Shown here in pieces: positions 1 to 8,235 of a DNA stretch of 33,349 bases. The notes under the pieces were generated by a model. That model was not told the origin of the DNA and ran no database searches. It saw only the letters and a list, made by a program, of their open reading frames with translations. The stretch is from Bacteroidales bacterium (lineage in GTDB: Bacteria; Bacteroidota; Bacteroidia; Bacteroidales; UBA3824), in NCBI GenBank assembly GCA_017651345.1, contig JAGCDD010000289.1, positions 1 to 33,349 on the forward strand, written 5' to 3'. A program made the position numbers and the translations under genes. Position 1 is the stretch's first letter, and each line of letters starts with the position of its first letter.

Positions 1-231
1 GTTGGTGAAAGATTTTGAAGTGATGGTTTTGTCTGTAATGTCCATTGTCATGTACATTTGGTCATTATATTCAATTTTAAAACCATCCATATCTGCTGAA
101 ACTGATTTCCATTTACCTATGAGGCCTGAAGGAGAGTTGTCATCATCATCGTCGCTACAAGATGTGAAAGTGGTTGTGCACAACATTGCCATAAAAAGGC
201 ACATTAATACTAATAAATTTTTTTTCTTCAT
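1..231 (-). CDS. Lipoprotein of unknown function, 3' end outside the window
   Basis: Reading leftwards from an ATG at 229-231, 77 codons stay open to the window edge. The product starts with a signal peptide ending in the lipobox TFTSC (lipid-acceptor Cys25), followed by five Asp and a Ser/Pro linker. That is the usual design of a Bacteroidota surface-exposed lipoprotein. The mature start, with a GLIGKWKS-type motif, resembles small lipocalin-like lipoproteins whose first strand is G-x-W. The C-terminus is missing, so the family cannot be settled. The plus-strand frame over the same bases is a shadow: it has no export signal and runs against the clear lipobox. Confidence 0.8.
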   Translation of the reverse strand, partial: MKKKNLLVLMCLFMAMLCTTTFTSCSDDDDDNSPSGLIGKWKSVSADMDGFKIEYNDQMYMTMDITDKTITSKSFTN

Positions 232-450
232 GTTAGTGATTCTTTTATCTGTTAATACTAAGTTAATTTTAATTAAACATCTCTATAACTCTATATTGTG
301 CTCTTTAATTTTATTCTATTTGTTAAAAAATGTTAATCCTTAGTTTTTGTAGCTCTTTTAAACTAACTTTTCTTACAAAAAAACGGTCTATTTTTTGATG
401 AATAATTATTTTGAATAAATGTCTAATTAATTGAAAAGGAGGATAGTGTT

Positions 451-1074
451 ATGCAAGTTGCGAAAATAAAAACTGCAGTTTGTGTTGCTGTGCTTACATT
501 TGTTTTTGCTATGAATGTCTTTGGCGCAGATAGAGAATTATGTCAATCAGATAAATCAATTTCTCCGTTGCATGTGATGGATAATTATTTTGGCATTCCT
601 AAAGAAAATATCCAATATCAACATAGTTTTGTAAGTAACAACGGAGATAGTGTTTTGTACGAAGTGGTTTTTGCTTTCTCTAATAACACAAAACAACCTG
701 GTACTAATTTTTTTAATGAAGTATATATCATACCTGCCTATTTGAGTAGCAAAAAGGGCGAAGAGGCTTATCAGATAACTAATATTGTGATGATCAAAGA
801 GTTATCTGGAATGCAAACGGTGGGTTTTATAGCCAATGGAGTTAGAAAAGATTCACGAGGTTTTATATCAAGTGATAAGGCTTTGGTTGTGCCTGACGAT
901 CAAAAATTTGCTATCAATTTGATGAGAACTTTGGCTAACGACCCTAAGGCTCCGTTTGGCTTGAAATGTATAAATTCTAAACGTTTTTTTGATGACTCTA
1001 ATATGCAATTCTTGACGCGCAGTGATATTCAGAGTAAAAAAGTTCATTTTTTAAGTGAACAATTTAACCCGTAA
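451..1074 (+). CDS. Exported protein of unknown function
   Basis: A 207-residue protein with an N-terminal signal peptide (positive MQVAKIK, hydrophobic core, cleavage near Gly-Ala at about 25-26). The rest is soluble, with one early and one late Cys (Cys31 and about Cys174) that could form a disulfide in the periplasm. I do not recognise the family. The start is well supported: a strong AAGGAGG Shine-Dalgarno stands 8 nt before the ATG, which is uncommon in this phylum and suggests efficient initiation. The gene converges on the minus-strand gene that ends 2 nt beyond its stop. No terminator hairpin is visible between them. Confidence 0.7.
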   Translation: MQVAKIKTAVCVAVLTFVFAMNVFGADRELCQSDKSISPLHVMDNYFGIPKENIQYQHSFVSNNGDSVLYEVVFAFSNNTKQPGTNFFNEVYIIPAYLSSKKGEEAYQITNIVMIKELSGMQTVGFIANGVRKDSRGFISSDKALVVPDDQKFAINLMRTLANDPKAPFGLKCINSKRFFDDSNMQFLTRSDIQSKKVHFLSEQFNP

Positions 1075-1076
1075 AA

Positions 1077-1943
1077 TTACTCCTTTATTTCAAACTCTCT
1101 AACGTAAAACAACTGACCTTTGTAAAATAGTTGGTAACAGTATTTCCCGGGTTTCCAGGTGCCTGGTGTTGAGCTTCCCCATCCGCCTAAGTCGAAGAAT
1201 GTGGTTTCTGAACTGAGTGGCATGGTGGTAGAGAATGTGTACTTGGCATCAACATCTGATATGGAGTATGAGCCGTTGGGAAGTACGAATTTTATATCTA
1301 TCGGGTATTCGCCTTCTTGGTGTACTATTAGCGATACTCCTATATGTATGTATTGTGTTTCTGCCGATTTGATTTCGCCGTTTACCTCGCTTAATGGGTT
1401 AGAGTCAAAGTCGGTGTTGATAATATTGGCGCAGTAAACCTCAAACGGCATTTTTATATCATTGAATTGTTTGTTTGCGGCAAACTCGTCGTAACGTTCG
1501 CGGCTCTCTTTTAGCACATCGTTGATAATGTCAATATAGTGTTTAAAGTGCTGAGTAACGCTCTGAGCATCGAATGCGAACATTTCGGTAGAGATGCGGA
1601 GGATGTTGCGGTTGGGCTGAATTGATGCTTTTACAACGGTTTTATCTTGGTTGATATAGTTGACGGTCTTTAACATCACGTCATAGTCGCGGGCTGAGAT
1701 GTCGAGGTCGGCGAACCTAATTTCCACGTATGTCGGGTTTTCACCGTTTACAATCAGAGCATATTGAGCATCGTCGGTGGTCATTGTTAGTGCTTGATCG
1801 CCAATAAATTCGGTAACCATGCCTTGTTTTTTAGCAAATTCTGCCACCTTTTGACGGATGGTCTGGGCGTTTTCAAATTTCTGAGCTAATGATAGTGATG
1901 TGTGAATCAGCATCACCGCAAGTAGGATAATTATTTTTTTCAT
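1077..1943 (-). CDS. Exported protein, possible YbjN-like fold
   Basis: A 288-residue protein with a clear signal peptide (MKKIIILLAVMLIHTSLSLAQ). Residues about 22-150 show the pattern of YbjN/type III chaperone-like domains: an aliphatic strand followed by VEIRFADL, a VNYINQD turn, a strand ending in LRISTEMFAFD, then a long helix. Residues about 160-288 are a second, beta-rich region ending in GKYCYQLFYKGQLFYVREFEIKE, resembling an immunoglobulin-like extracytoplasmic module. It is the last gene of a minus-strand run after thyA and folA, 12 nt from the folA stop, so it is probably co-transcribed, though no functional link is evident. The YbjN suggestion is pattern-based and tentative. Confidence 0.65.
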   Translation of the reverse strand: MKKIIILLAVMLIHTSLSLAQKFENAQTIRQKVAEFAKKQGMVTEFIGDQALTMTTDDAQYALIVNGENPTYVEIRFADLDISARDYDVMLKTVNYINQDKTVVKASIQPNRNILRISTEMFAFDAQSVTQHFKHYIDIINDVLKESRERYDEFAANKQFNDIKMPFEVYCANIINTDFDSNPLSEVNGEIKSAETQYIHIGVSLIVHQEGEYPIDIKFVLPNGSYSISDVDAKYTFSTTMPLSSETTFFDLGGWGSSTPGTWKPGKYCYQLFYKGQLFYVREFEIKE

Positions 1944-1955
1944 AGTCTGATAGTA

Positions 1956-2450
1956 TTAAATACGTTCGTAAACTGCAAAGAAAAATGGATATTCGTTTTT
2001 TTCATCAGCGGGAATTTCGTCCGAAACCGACATTATGCGCCATTTGTCTTCAACATCGATTTCTGGGAAAAAAACATCAGCATTGTCGAAAGTGTGGCGT
2101 ATGCGGGTGAGGTAGATGCGGTGAGCACGGTCAAAAAACTCCTTATAGATTGATTCTCCGCCTATTATGAATATTTTTTCGTGTTTTTTAGCTAAATCCA
2201 AAACTTCTTCGGCTGATGTGCAGGTGTAGCAGCCGGGAAATCTCTGCTCTGTTTTGCTCATCACTATATTGGTGCGGTTGGGCAATGCGCCTTTGGGTAG
2301 GGATTCAAATGTTTTGCGTCCCATTACAACTACATGACCTGTAGTTAGTTCCTTGAAATTTTTTAAATCTTTGCTCAAACGGCAAAGTAATGTGTTGTTT
2401 TTGCCGATTGCGTTGTTTTCGTCGGCGGCTACTATTATGTTGATTTCCAT
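1956..2450 (-). CDS. folA: Dihydrofolate reductase
   Basis: Reduces dihydrofolate to tetrahydrofolate with NADPH, regenerating the cofactor oxidised by the neighbouring thymidylate synthase. The 164-residue product (E. coli 159) has the N-terminal strand INIIVAAD, AIGKNN, the NADPH motif VVMGRKTFESLP, and FIIGGESIYKEF. I start it at the ATG at 2450; an in-frame GTG 21 nt upstream lies in a tandem repeat and adds residues no DHFR needs. The acidic active-site residue is kept (Asp28, equivalent to E. coli Asp27). The nearly invariant Trp just before it (LPW-x-LP, E. coli Trp22) is Cys23 in LLCRLSKDL, a TGG to TGC type change. It lies in an operon behind thyA. Confidence 0.95.
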   Translation of the reverse strand: MEINIIVAADENNAIGKNNTLLCRLSKDLKNFKELTTGHVVVMGRKTFESLPKGALPNRTNIVMSKTEQRFPGCYTCTSAEEVLDLAKKHEKIFIIGGESIYKEFFDRAHRIYLTRIRHTFDNADVFFPEIDVEDKWRIMSVSDEIPADEKNEYPFFFAVYERI

Positions 2451-2461
2451 TTTATTTAATT

Positions 2462-2497
2462 CAAAATTCACAATTCAAAATTCACAATTCAAAATTT
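2462..2497. repeat. 14-bp tandem repeat in the thyA-folA gap
   Basis: About 2.6 head-to-tail copies of CAAAATTCACAATT fill the space between the thyA stop and the folA start. The copies at 2462-2475 and 2476-2489 are identical; the third (2490-2497) is partial. It is a simple-sequence tract of the kind that changes copy number by slippage. It lies just upstream of the folA initiation region in the operon mRNA. Confidence 0.85.
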
Positions 2498-3292
2498 TCA
2501 CACCGAAATCTCTCCTTTGATTGTCGGGTGGCATTGGTAGTTTTCGAGGGTGAAATCTTCGTATTTGAAACTGAAAATATCCTTAACTTCGGGATTGATT
2601 TTCATTGTTGGGAGAGGGTAGGGGGTGCGGCTGAGTTGCAATTTAACTTGCTCTATATGATTGAGATAGATGTGCGCGTCGCCAATAGTATGGACAAAAT
2701 CGCCGGGCTTTAATCCGCAAACCTGTGCCACCATCATTGTCAACAGAGCGTAAGATGCTATGTTAAAGGGAATTCCTAGGAATGTGTCGCCGCTGCGTTG
2801 ATAAAGCTGGCACGATAGACGACCATCCACAACATAAAACTGAAACATTGTGTGGCAGGGTGGAAGAGCCATATTGTCTACGTCGGCGGGATTCCATGCT
2901 GAAACAATGTGTCGTCGCGAATCGGGATTATTTTTAATGCCGTTGATGAGGTTGGCAATTTGGTCAATTTCTCTTCCGTCGGGTGTGCGCCAATGACGCC
3001 ATTGATAGCCGTAAACAGGACCGAGGTCGCCGTTAGCATCTGCCCATTCGTTCCAAATTCTTACTCCGTGGTCTTGAAGATATTTTACGTTTGTATCGCC
3101 ATTTAAGAACCAAAGAAGTTCGTAAATGATTGATTTTAAATGCACTTTTTTGGTGGTTACCAATGGGAAACCTTCTTCGAGATTGAATCGCATTTGGTAA
3201 CCGAAGTAGCTGATTGTGCCTGTGCCTGTGCGGTCGTGCTTTTGGGTACCTTTATCGAGAATGGTTTTTAATAAGTCTAAGTACTGTTTCAT
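2498..3292 (-). CDS. thyA: Thymidylate synthase
   Basis: Converts dUMP to dTMP using 5,10-methylenetetrahydrofolate as both carbon donor and reductant, releasing dihydrofolate. The product is 264 residues, the same length as E. coli ThyA. It carries the catalytic cysteine in the [11 protein letters not shown] motif (Cys146, the E. coli number), the phosphate-binding arginines (RTGTGT near residue 21, and [11 protein letters not shown] near 125-134) and [20 protein letters not shown]. The first gene of the operon thyA-folA-exported protein, it matches the common pairing of dTMP synthesis with recycling of its folate product. A TATTTTTG promoter box stands just upstream. Confidence 0.98.
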   Translation of the reverse strand: MKQYLDLLKTILDKGTQKHDRTGTGTISYFGYQMRFNLEEGFPLVTTKKVHLKSIIYELLWFLNGDTNVKYLQDHGVRIWNEWADANGDLGPVYGYQWRHWRTPDGREIDQIANLINGIKNNPDSRRHIVSAWNPADVDNMALPPCHTMFQFYVVDGRLSCQLYQRSGDTFLGIPFNIASYALLTMMVAQVCGLKPGDFVHTIGDAHIYLNHIEQVKLQLSRTPYPLPTMKINPEVKDIFSFKYEDFTLENYQCHPTIKGEISV

Positions 3293-3312
3293 AGTGTCTG
3301 TTTTTCTGTGTG

Positions 3313-3320
3313 CAAAAATA
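3313..3320 (-). promoter_or_regulatory. -7 box of the thyA operon promoter
   Basis: On the minus strand this reads TATTTTTG, a full match to the Bacteroidota -7 consensus TAnnTTTG, about 20 nt from the thyA start. It stands back to back with the ribF promoter box. Confidence 0.6.
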
Positions 3321-3332
3321 AAAAAAGTTACT

Positions 3333-3340
3333 TAATTTTG
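3333..3340 (+). promoter_or_regulatory. -7 box of the ribF promoter
   Basis: TAATTTTG matches TAnnTTTG and ends 25 nt before the ribF ATG. It forms a divergent promoter pair with the thyA box 13 nt away on the other strand. Confidence 0.55.
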
Positions 3341-3365
3341 CCGCAAAATAATTACAACCTCTCGA

Positions 3366-4289
3366 ATGGAGATTTTTTATGGTATAGATGAATTTGCAAA
3401 ACATTGCAAATGTGCAACTTGTGTGGCTGTCGGCACTTTCGATGGTTTACACTTGGGGCATCGTCTTATTGTTGAAAAACTTGTAGACACAGCCAAAATT
3501 CACAATTTAAAAAGCGTTATCCTCACTTTCGACCCGCATCCCCGCAAGGTTTTGTTTCCTGAACGTGGTCTTAACCTTATTCTTTCACCTGAAGAAAAAG
3601 TTGAGGTGCTGTCTACTACTGGCATTGATTATCTGATAGTTCACCAGTTTGATAAAAATTTTGCATCTATAAAATCTGATGCTTTTATGCGTGATGTTTT
3701 GGTTGGTCAACTTGGTATGAAGTATCTTGTGTCAGGGTTCAATAATCATTTTGGCTGCGACCGTATGGGCGATAACGTCACGCTCAATAGTTATGGCAAG
3801 AGTTTTGGTTTTGATATTTCGCGATTAGATGCGGCACAGTTGAATGGTATTTCGGCAAGTAGTACTCTTGTGCGTAATGCTTTGATTGATGGTGATGTAC
3901 AAAAGGCCGCAGAGATTCTCGGTTATTCGTTTTATATTTCGGGTAAGGTGGTTCATGGTAAAAAAATTGGCACAAAAATCGGTTTCCCAACTGCCAATGT
4001 TTTGCGCGATTGCAACGACAAGATTATTCCCAAAGATGGTGTTTATGCTGCTGGTATTCAAGTTCGCGGTAATTTGTATTCATCGGTGGTAAATATCGGC
4101 GAAAATCCTACTGTATCAGATCTAGGCGTTACTACCATAGAGGCGTATATTATAGATTTTGAAGGAGATATTTATGGCGAAGATGTCCGCGTGTTTTTTT
4201 ACCGCCGAATACGCGACCAACGTAAGTTTAATAGCCTTAATGAATTAACTGAGGCTATTAAACGAGATATAGTTGAGTTAGAAAAATAA
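3366..4289 (+). CDS. ribF: Bifunctional riboflavin kinase / FAD synthetase
   Basis: Phosphorylates riboflavin to FMN and adenylates FMN to FAD in the cytoplasm. The 307-residue length is typical of RibF. The N-terminal nucleotidyltransferase domain has VGTFDGLHLGH (residues 22-32, with the H-x-G-H adenylation motif), TFDPHPRKVLFP (54-65) and SASSTLVRNAL (163-173). The C-terminal kinase domain has GKKIGTKIGFPTANV (198-212) and the VVNIGENPTV strand (241-250). It is a single-gene plus-strand unit: its own promoter box lies upstream and a strong terminator hairpin begins at its stop codon. Confidence 0.96.
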   Translation: MEIFYGIDEFAKHCKCATCVAVGTFDGLHLGHRLIVEKLVDTAKIHNLKSVILTFDPHPRKVLFPERGLNLILSPEEKVEVLSTTGIDYLIVHQFDKNFASIKSDAFMRDVLVGQLGMKYLVSGFNNHFGCDRMGDNVTLNSYGKSFGFDISRLDAAQLNGISASSTLVRNALIDGDVQKAAEILGYSFYISGKVVHGKKIGTKIGFPTANVLRDCNDKIIPKDGVYAAGIQVRGNLYSSVVNIGENPTVSDLGVTTIEAYIIDFEGDIYGEDVRVFFYRRIRDQRKFNSLNELTEAIKRDIVELEK

Positions 4290-4325
4290 AAAAACCGGCA
4301 TTCTTTGTAAAACGCCGGTTTTTTA
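4288..4325. terminator. Bidirectional Rho-independent terminator
   Basis: A stem of AAAACCGGC pairing with GCCGGTTTT around a 14-nt loop, with an A-run before and a T-run after. It can terminate ribF on the plus strand and the small lipoprotein gene converging from the other side. Confidence 0.9.
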
Positions 4326-4341
4326 TAAAATCTTAATTTGC

Positions 4342-4755
4342 TTATCGTTTCATTGCGACAGTGCCGAGAGGCATTTTTAATTGCATATTGTTCTTGTCGC
4401 TCAAAGTTGCCTCGTAAGCGAAAGAGTCTTCAGTACCAGTGCCTTTGAATTTGCCTGTTGCAAAATCGTAGGTGTAACCGTTGATATTAACAGTTACGGG
4501 AGTCGGGTCAGTGTTTTTGGTAACTGCCGGTTTAAAGTAGGTAACTATTGCAGCTGATGCACTTTCTACTTTGAGAGTTACAGCGTTGCCATTGTTGTCT
4601 GTTCCGTTCCAAGTAGATTTTGCGAACTCATCTAAGGTCAAGAATTTAGATTGTTCTGGTTGAGGATCGTCATTTTTGCTTTTGTGGCACGAAGCCAATC
4701 CTACGCATAAAACTGCGGCTATAAACATAGCCATTAGATAATTGATTTTTTTCAT
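4342..4755 (-). CDS. Small lipoprotein of unknown function
   Basis: A 137-residue lipoprotein with signal peptide and lipobox GLASC (Cys23), then a charged Asn/Asp/Pro linker (KSKNDDPQPEQS). The mature domain of about 100 residues looks like a small beta-barrel: alternating strands such as AVTLKVESASAAIVTYF, VTVNINGYTYDF and SFAYEATLSDKNNMQLKM, starting with a STWNGTD turn. That layout fits lipocalin-like outer-membrane lipoproteins, a fold-level guess only. It has the gap 4756-4833 upstream and a bidirectional terminator downstream, so it appears monocistronic. No convincing promoter box was found (a TACATTTA near-match lies upstream). Confidence 0.75.
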   Translation of the reverse strand: MKKINYLMAMFIAAVLCVGLASCHKSKNDDPQPEQSKFLTLDEFAKSTWNGTDNNGNAVTLKVESASAAIVTYFKPAVTKNTDPTPVTVNINGYTYDFATGKFKGTGTEDSFAYEATLSDKNNMQLKMPLGTVAMKR

Positions 4756-4833
4756 AATTGTGATGTTATTAATTGTATTTGTAAATGTATAAATTATTTC
4801 TTTAATGCAATATTAGTAATTTGTTTGTATATA

Positions 4834-6363
4834 TCAAAACGGAATTGCAGAATGTTTAGTATTTTCCACTGCTTGTGGAATGTATTTAATTATATCTTGG
4901 GCAGTTACGCCGCAATTGCCTATCTCTTTTGCCGCTATGTCGCCCGCAGCTCCGTGAATGTAAACTCCGTAAAGTGCTGCTTTTTCGGGTGTTAGCCGTT
5001 GTGCCAAAAGTGCCGTTATGATACCTGTAAGAACGTCGCCACTGCCTGCTGTTGCCATTGCGGGGTTGCCTGTGGTGTTGAAACTAATTGTTCCGTCCGG
5101 AAGCCCGACAACAGAGTATGCTCCTTTTAATACTATAATTATTGAATAATGTTTCGTATTCTCGCGTATTTTTTCAATTCTTTCTAAATTATTTTTGCTT
5201 TCGCCAAAAACTCGGTCAAATTCTTTGATGTGCGGTGTGAGAATTGAATTTTTGGGTAATTGACTGAGTATGTTTTTGTTGAGACCTAAAATATTGAGCG
5301 CGTCGGCATCAATTATTACGGGTTTGTTAAGTTCGCGTGCTTTTTGAAGGGTTTTGATAGCAGCTTCTTGTGTGTCGGGTTCTGTGCCTATGCCCGGACC
5401 AATGCCAATGGCTGAAAATCGTTCTAAATCGGGCATGTTTTGAACCCGAAAATCTCCATAATCAATGTTCACCATTGTTTCGGGAGTGGCAATTTGCATT
5501 ATGTCAACGCATTTTTGCGGTACGTGAACCGTCAACAAACCTGTCCCTGTGCGGTGGCAAGCCTTGCAAGCAAGTATTGCCGCACCCGCTTTGCCGTACG
5601 AACCTGCAATTATGAGCGAATGTCCAAATGTGCCTTTGTGTGCAAACTTTGGGCGAGGCGGAAGTGTGTACCGAGCATAGTCGGCATCGTACATACTAAA
5701 CGGCGTATATGTTTGATTTATAAATTCTTTGTCGAGATTTATATCCACAATGCTCAACTCGCCTGTGTATCGGTAGTTTTCGGGCAAAAGCATTGATACA
5801 AAGGGCATTTGAATGGCAATTGTGTGTTTGGCTCGTACTATGGCGCAGTCGTCGTCGGGTATGGCGTAATCCGGCAACCCGGACGGTGTGTCTACTGAAA
5901 TTACAAGTGCTTGTGATTCATTGATTTTCTTGATTATGTATTCTGCCATACCCTCTATTTTGCGGTTGATGCCCGAACCAAAAAGTGCGTCGATAATGGC
6001 GCATGAGGGTGGGAGAGTGGGTATGTCTTGTGGCGACTCTATTTCGTGAATAATATCGCTTGATAAACGTTGCAGTTTGGCTCGGTTAACTTCAAAATCT
6101 TGTGAGTAACGTTTTGATTTTAAAATATATGCATTAACTTCGTATCCCGAATGGAAAAGCAGACGGGTTATCACAAGTCCGTCGCCGCCGTTGTTGCCCG
6201 GTCCACAAAAAATATTAATGCTCTGTTTGTAATCTATCAGTGAGCGGATTTTTGAGGTAAGGGCATTGCCTGCGCGTTCCATCAGTTCTTCTGACGTAAT
6301 GTGCTGAGCTTTAATGGTTGCCTCGTCGGCATTGTGAGTTTGTTGCGCCGATAGTATTTTCAT
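4834..6363 (-). CDS. nnrD: Bifunctional NAD(P)H-hydrate epimerase / ADP-dependent dehydratase
   Basis: Repairs hydrated NADH and NADPH: the N-terminal YjeF/NnrE domain epimerises R- and S-NAD(P)HX, and the C-terminal ribokinase-like NnrD domain dehydrates S-NAD(P)HX using ADP. The 509-residue product has GPGNNGGDG (54-62) and IDALFGSGI in the epimerase half. The dehydratase half has KGTFGHSLIIAGSYGKAGAA, IGIGPGIG, VIIDADALN and NPAMATAGSGDVLTG. I start it at the ATG at 6363: the longer frame only adds 54 basic residues read out of phase from the gene upstream. The ATG overlaps that gene's stop codon in an ATGA, implying translational coupling. Confidence 0.95.
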   Translation of the reverse strand: MKILSAQQTHNADEATIKAQHITSEELMERAGNALTSKIRSLIDYKQSINIFCGPGNNGGDGLVITRLLFHSGYEVNAYILKSKRYSQDFEVNRAKLQRLSSDIIHEIESPQDIPTLPPSCAIIDALFGSGINRKIEGMAEYIIKKINESQALVISVDTPSGLPDYAIPDDDCAIVRAKHTIAIQMPFVSMLLPENYRYTGELSIVDINLDKEFINQTYTPFSMYDADYARYTLPPRPKFAHKGTFGHSLIIAGSYGKAGAAILACKACHRTGTGLLTVHVPQKCVDIMQIATPETMVNIDYGDFRVQNMPDLERFSAIGIGPGIGTEPDTQEAAIKTLQKARELNKPVIIDADALNILGLNKNILSQLPKNSILTPHIKEFDRVFGESKNNLERIEKIRENTKHYSIIIVLKGAYSVVGLPDGTISFNTTGNPAMATAGSGDVLTGIITALLAQRLTPEKAALYGVYIHGAAGDIAAKEIGNCGVTAQDIIKYIPQAVENTKHSAIPF

Positions 6364-8063
6364 TTTTGACGGTATAAGTATATTGATCCTGAGCGTTTTA
6401 TGGAGTTTCCGTCTTTGCCGTAGACTATTATGTCGTAAAAATATGTGCCGGGAGGACAGTCGCGGCTGCCTTTGTTGTCGAGAGTGCCGTCCCAACCAAA
6501 AACCGAGGCTTCTACTTCGTTCCATTTGTAAACGGTTTGTCCGTACACATTGTAGATTTTGCCCTTGATTGAGCGGATGTTAGCTGGCATTTTGGTTAAT
6601 CCGCCGCTTTTTAGAAACGATTCTTCGGGGTCGAAAAATGTGAAAATGTCGTTTTGTCCATCGCCGTTTGGTGTAAAGATGTTTACCTCCTTGATTTCCA
6701 AGGGGCGCGGTACTATTACTATACGTTGAGTGTCTCGATCGGTGCAGCCCGACGATGATGTAGACTGCATTATCACAGTGTAAACGCTTTTTTCGTAATA
6801 AGCGTGAGGTGCGGGGTTGGCATCTACATCGGGAGTTTTGTCGCCAAAAATCCAATGGCTTTGAACTGCCCAAGTGGTGAGGTCATTGAACTCAACTTCG
6901 TCGCCGATAAAGGTTGTGCTGTCGCCACCGCCCGAAAACGATGGTTTTTCTACTGTGATGTAAATTGTGGTGTCGTGAAAGCAACCAAAGTTGTCGGATA
7001 TCAGGTAGTTGTACCGAGTTACATCGTAGTCTTGCGGAGTAACGCTGCATTTGCCCTCTGATGTGGCAGAAACCCCTGTGCCTGTCCATACGGCGCGGCG
7101 TGTGTCGTAGGTTTGAGAAATCGACATCTTGTTGTTTTCTAATAATGTCGAGTTAAATTTGATAGCAAATTCATCTGCGTAACCTTCATAGTCGGTTGAT
7201 TTTGATTCTACCGAAATGTTCCAATCTCCGTTGAGCGGACATCCGGCAAACAATGCAAAATCTTCATCAGCCTTGTATGCACCTTCGCGTAGCAAAGTGT
7301 CAGAAACTGTGGTGTTTAGCGTAGTGGCTGATGTTTGGTTGAATGTATAATTATATAGTGTGCCAAAATCTTTTTTGCCCGTTAGTCCGAGCTTGTATTC
7401 GCTTGTGGAATAGTCTTTTAAAATTACGCTATTACCGTTTGGACACGAAAGAGTGATTTTAACTTCACCCGCTTTTTGATGGTTGAGCTTTACGCTAACC
7501 GATTCTATCTCTGTGCCGTCGGCAACTGTTTGACCGTCAAACTGTTTTACTCTAATTGTTGCCTCCCATTTTTTTGCATAAATAGATTGAGGAAGAAGTT
7601 CGGTATGGGTGTAATTGTTGTTGTATTCTGATTTAGTGTTATTTATGGGCATATCAAGTGTAACTGATTCGCCAAGGCAGATGCCTTGCTGCTTTTCGTC
7701 AATGTCGGTTTTAAATCCTTTGAAATCAGGACTTTTCCCAACTTTTACAATTACCTTTGCGTAAGCAGTTAGTCCGTTGTATTGTGCTTTTACCATTGGC
7801 ATAAATATTCCGTCGGAGGCAAATGCGTGATTAAATATGCCAGTGTTGTTGTTAACTATGTTTCCATCGTCAAAATCCATCGAGAAAGTTGCCTCGGTGG
7901 TTTCTGAGCCGTCAACAAAAGCCTTTGCGGTAAATTGAGCTGCCTTGTTTTTGCAAATTTCAGTATCGGTAAGACCTTCGCCCACAATAAGTTCAGTGGT
8001 AAAGGTTTGTCCCTTTGCGGCAATCGCTGCCAAAATCGATATTATAATAATAAGGTGTTTCAC
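6360..8063 (-). CDS. Cell-surface protein with PKD domain and T9SS type B sorting domain
   Basis: A 567-residue exported protein with a signal peptide (MKHLIIIISILAAIAAKGQ). Residues about 20-110 form a PKD-like module (FSMDFDDGNIVNNNTGIFNHAF). The middle holds a proprotein-convertase-P-like beta domain (SVKLNHQKAGEVKITLSCPNGNSVILKD ... GDWNISVESKSTDYEGYADEFAIKF). A second PKD follows (HWIFGDKTPDVDANPAPHAYYEKSVYTVIM). The last 90 residues are the gliding-motility-associated C-terminal domain, starting KEVNIFTPNGDGQNDIF and ending near GTYFYDIIVYGKDG. This is the type B signal for export and surface anchoring by the type IX system. Its stop overlaps the nnrD start. Confidence 0.9.
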   Translation of the reverse strand: MKHLIIIISILAAIAAKGQTFTTELIVGEGLTDTEICKNKAAQFTAKAFVDGSETTEATFSMDFDDGNIVNNNTGIFNHAFASDGIFMPMVKAQYNGLTAYAKVIVKVGKSPDFKGFKTDIDEKQQGICLGESVTLDMPINNTKSEYNNNYTHTELLPQSIYAKKWEATIRVKQFDGQTVADGTEIESVSVKLNHQKAGEVKITLSCPNGNSVILKDYSTSEYKLGLTGKKDFGTLYNYTFNQTSATTLNTTVSDTLLREGAYKADEDFALFAGCPLNGDWNISVESKSTDYEGYADEFAIKFNSTLLENNKMSISQTYDTRRAVWTGTGVSATSEGKCSVTPQDYDVTRYNYLISDNFGCFHDTTIYITVEKPSFSGGGDSTTFIGDEVEFNDLTTWAVQSHWIFGDKTPDVDANPAPHAYYEKSVYTVIMQSTSSSGCTDRDTQRIVIVPRPLEIKEVNIFTPNGDGQNDIFTFFDPEESFLKSGGLTKMPANIRSIKGKIYNVYGQTVYKWNEVEASVFGWDGTLDNKGSRDCPPGTYFYDIIVYGKDGNSIKRSGSIYLYRQK

Positions 8064-8088
8064 TGTGTTTTGAGGTTAGTATCAAATG

Positions 8089-8096
8089 CAAAAGTA
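8089..8096 (-). promoter_or_regulatory. -7 box for the T9SS type B protein / nnrD pair
   Basis: On the minus strand this reads TACTTTTG, matching TAnnTTTG, 25 nt from the start codon of the surface protein. It would drive both genes of the overlapping pair. Confidence 0.55.
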
Positions 8097-8140
8097 TGCA
8101 CTTTATTATTATTATGCAAAATTAATTTTGGGCTAGCCCT

Positions 8141-8235
8141 ATTTTGTTGGTTAAAAACTACAATTTTTACCCTAAATTGCAGTTTTAAAACTGCAATTTT
8201 CTGTTAAAATTGTTGGTTGTAAACTGCAATTTAGT
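8141..8235. promoter_or_regulatory. Operator-like repeat array with a 26-bp perfect palindrome
   Basis: The palindrome at 8174-8199 is exact: the half-site AAATTGCAGTTTT is followed by its reverse complement. The same element, AAACTGCAATTT or a one-base variant, recurs at about 8155-8167 and 8220-8231. These outer copies are each preceded by TTGTTGGTT, so 8141-8169 and 8207-8234 form a direct repeat. The last copy ends 4 nt before the TATATTTG promoter box of the AAA ATPase gene. The arrangement looks like several sites for one dimeric DNA-binding protein controlling that promoter, and perhaps the divergent one. Confidence 0.75.

Noticed and set aside
2..343. Plus-strand frame at the left edge
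   Set aside because: It is the complement of a minus-strand gene with a clear signal peptide and lipobox, and its own product has no credible features.
2451..2471. GTG start for folA inside the tandem repeat
   Set aside because: It adds seven residues coded by the repeat; DHFRs start directly at the first beta strand, as with the ATG at 2450.
6364..6525. 54-residue N-terminal extension of the NAD(P)HX repair enzyme
   Set aside because: It is Arg-rich out-of-frame translation of the upstream gene; the ATG at 6363 starts right at the family N-terminus MKILSAQQ.
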